A DNA stretch of 21,203 bases, from the NCBI GenBank assembly GCA_035318985.1, contig DATHDP010000024.1, forward strand, positions 1-21,203, in the 5' to 3' direction. Below the pieces are notes generated by a model. That model made no database searches. It had not been told where the DNA came from and saw only the letters and a program-made list of their open reading frames with translations. This document shows positions 20,796-21,203 of the stretch, piece by piece. Source of the DNA: VBAS01 sp035318985. Its GTDB lineage: Bacteria; Bacteroidota; Bacteroidia; Chitinophagales; Chitinophagaceae. The position numbers and the translations under genes are program-made. Positions within the stretch are counted from its first letter, which is position 1; each line of letters starts with the position of its first letter.

Positions 20796-21203
20796 ATGAC
20801 AAGAGTTTCTTTCGATGAAATGAAATCAACCGTAAAAAAAGCTTTTATAATAGCTGGTATGTCTGAAAGAAAAGCAGATGTGTGTGCAAGAGTTCATACA
20901 GAGTCAAGCAGGGATGGCGTTTATTCGCATGGACTCAACCGTGTTGAAAGATTCGTTGAATATTTGAATACAGGGCTTGTTGATGCCAATGCCGAACCAT
21001 CATTGATCTCGAATCTTGGAACAATGGAAGTTTACAATGGAAATATGGGTCCGGGAATCCTGAATGCAATATTTGCTATGAACAGAGCTTCAGAAATAGC
21101 GAAAAAAAATGGACTTGGATTAGTAAGCCTTAATAATACAACGCACTGGATGCGTGGCGGTGCTTACGGATGGCAAGCTGCCGAAAATGGTTATATAGCA
21201 ATT
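20796..21203 (+). CDS. dlgD: 3-dehydro-L-gulonate 2-dehydrogenase (malate/lactate dehydrogenase family), 3' end outside the window
   Basis: The first 136 codons are visible, running to the window edge without a stop. The protein begins MTRVSFDEMKSTVKKAF. It carries the segments SRDGVYSHGLNR (catalytic-His region), LGLVSLNNTTHWMRGGAYG and WQAAENGYIAI, closely matching the E. coli DlgD (YiaK) pattern as I remember it. The family reduces 2,3-diketo-L-gulonate with NAD(P)H; other members use malate, lactate or ureidoglycolate. The HWMRGGAYGWQAAE stretch favours the diketogulonate group. The gene follows mnmG after 141 bases and need not be in the same transcript. I see no clear promoter in the gap. 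Confidence 0.85.
   Translation, partial: MTRVSFDEMKSTVKKAFIIAGMSERKADVCARVHTESSRDGVYSHGLNRVERFVEYLNTGLVDANAEPSLISNLGTMEVYNGNMGPGILNAIFAMNRASEIAKKNGLGLVSLNNTTHWMRGGAYGWQAAENGYIAI

Noticed and set aside
1..21203. tRNA, rRNA, transposase, phage or toxin-antitoxin genes
   Set aside because: Scanned by eye on both strands; nothing convincing was found, though a covariance-model search could not be run.

Overview
The window looks like chromosomal DNA of a Bacteroidota bacterium, most likely a member of the Chitinophagales/Chitinophagaceae. Reasons: AT-rich DNA; signal peptides ending in 'FAQ' or 'CAQ'; little Shine-Dalgarno sequence; several matches to the Bacteroidota -7 promoter element TANNTTTG; an IPExxxVDY-family protein; the Bacteroidota form of YbeY; and short-period inverted repeats between genes. 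I see no rRNA, tRNA, CRISPR array, transposase or phage gene.

Layout. (1) 1-4016, plus strand: a selenium cluster. The 3' part of selU/mnmH (tRNA 2-selenouridine synthase) overlaps a secreted repeat-rich protein of unknown function, followed by selD (selenophosphate synthetase) and a DinB-family protein. (2) 4105-5524, plus: an NfeD-like membrane protein and an SPFH/stomatin-like protein, one base apart. (3) 5596-6516, minus: a CtlX-type citrulline hydrolase, divergent from a plus-strand class III nucleotide cyclase with a membrane helix, a TolB-like domain and TPRs. (4) 8859-11315, minus: pterin carbinolamine dehydratase, an IPExxxVDY protein and an exported M28 peptidase with a PDZ domain. 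(5) 11629-13749, plus: feoB. (6) 13751-16023, minus: an M20 amidohydrolase followed two bases later by an exported class-A beta-lactamase-like serine hydrolase. (7) 16113-17372, plus: chrA chromate transporter. (8) 17369-18187, minus: feoA then nadD. (9) 18250-21203, plus: ybeY, mnmG and the 5' end of dlgD.

How the genes fit together. SelD makes selenophosphate, which SelU uses to convert 2-thiouridine to 2-selenouridine at the wobble U34 of certain tRNAs. MnmG at the other end of the window modifies carbon 5 of the same base. FeoA and FeoB, normally neighbours, are separated by about 4.2 kb and lie on opposite strands. Most of the rest is housekeeping or exported hydrolase functions.

The least explained signals are non-coding or inserted. 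Three inverted repeats have arms built of 7- or 8-bp units around a loop of about 14 nt: at 11-74 inside the selU reading frame, at 9095-9174 filling an intergenic gap, and at 11392-11445 upstream of feoB. A separate 21-bp palindrome is inserted in frame in the secreted protein gene. Two parS-like 16-mers lie 24 bp apart just upstream of mnmG, suggesting that this end of the window is in the origin/partition region. No new multi-gene defence or mobile system is visible.
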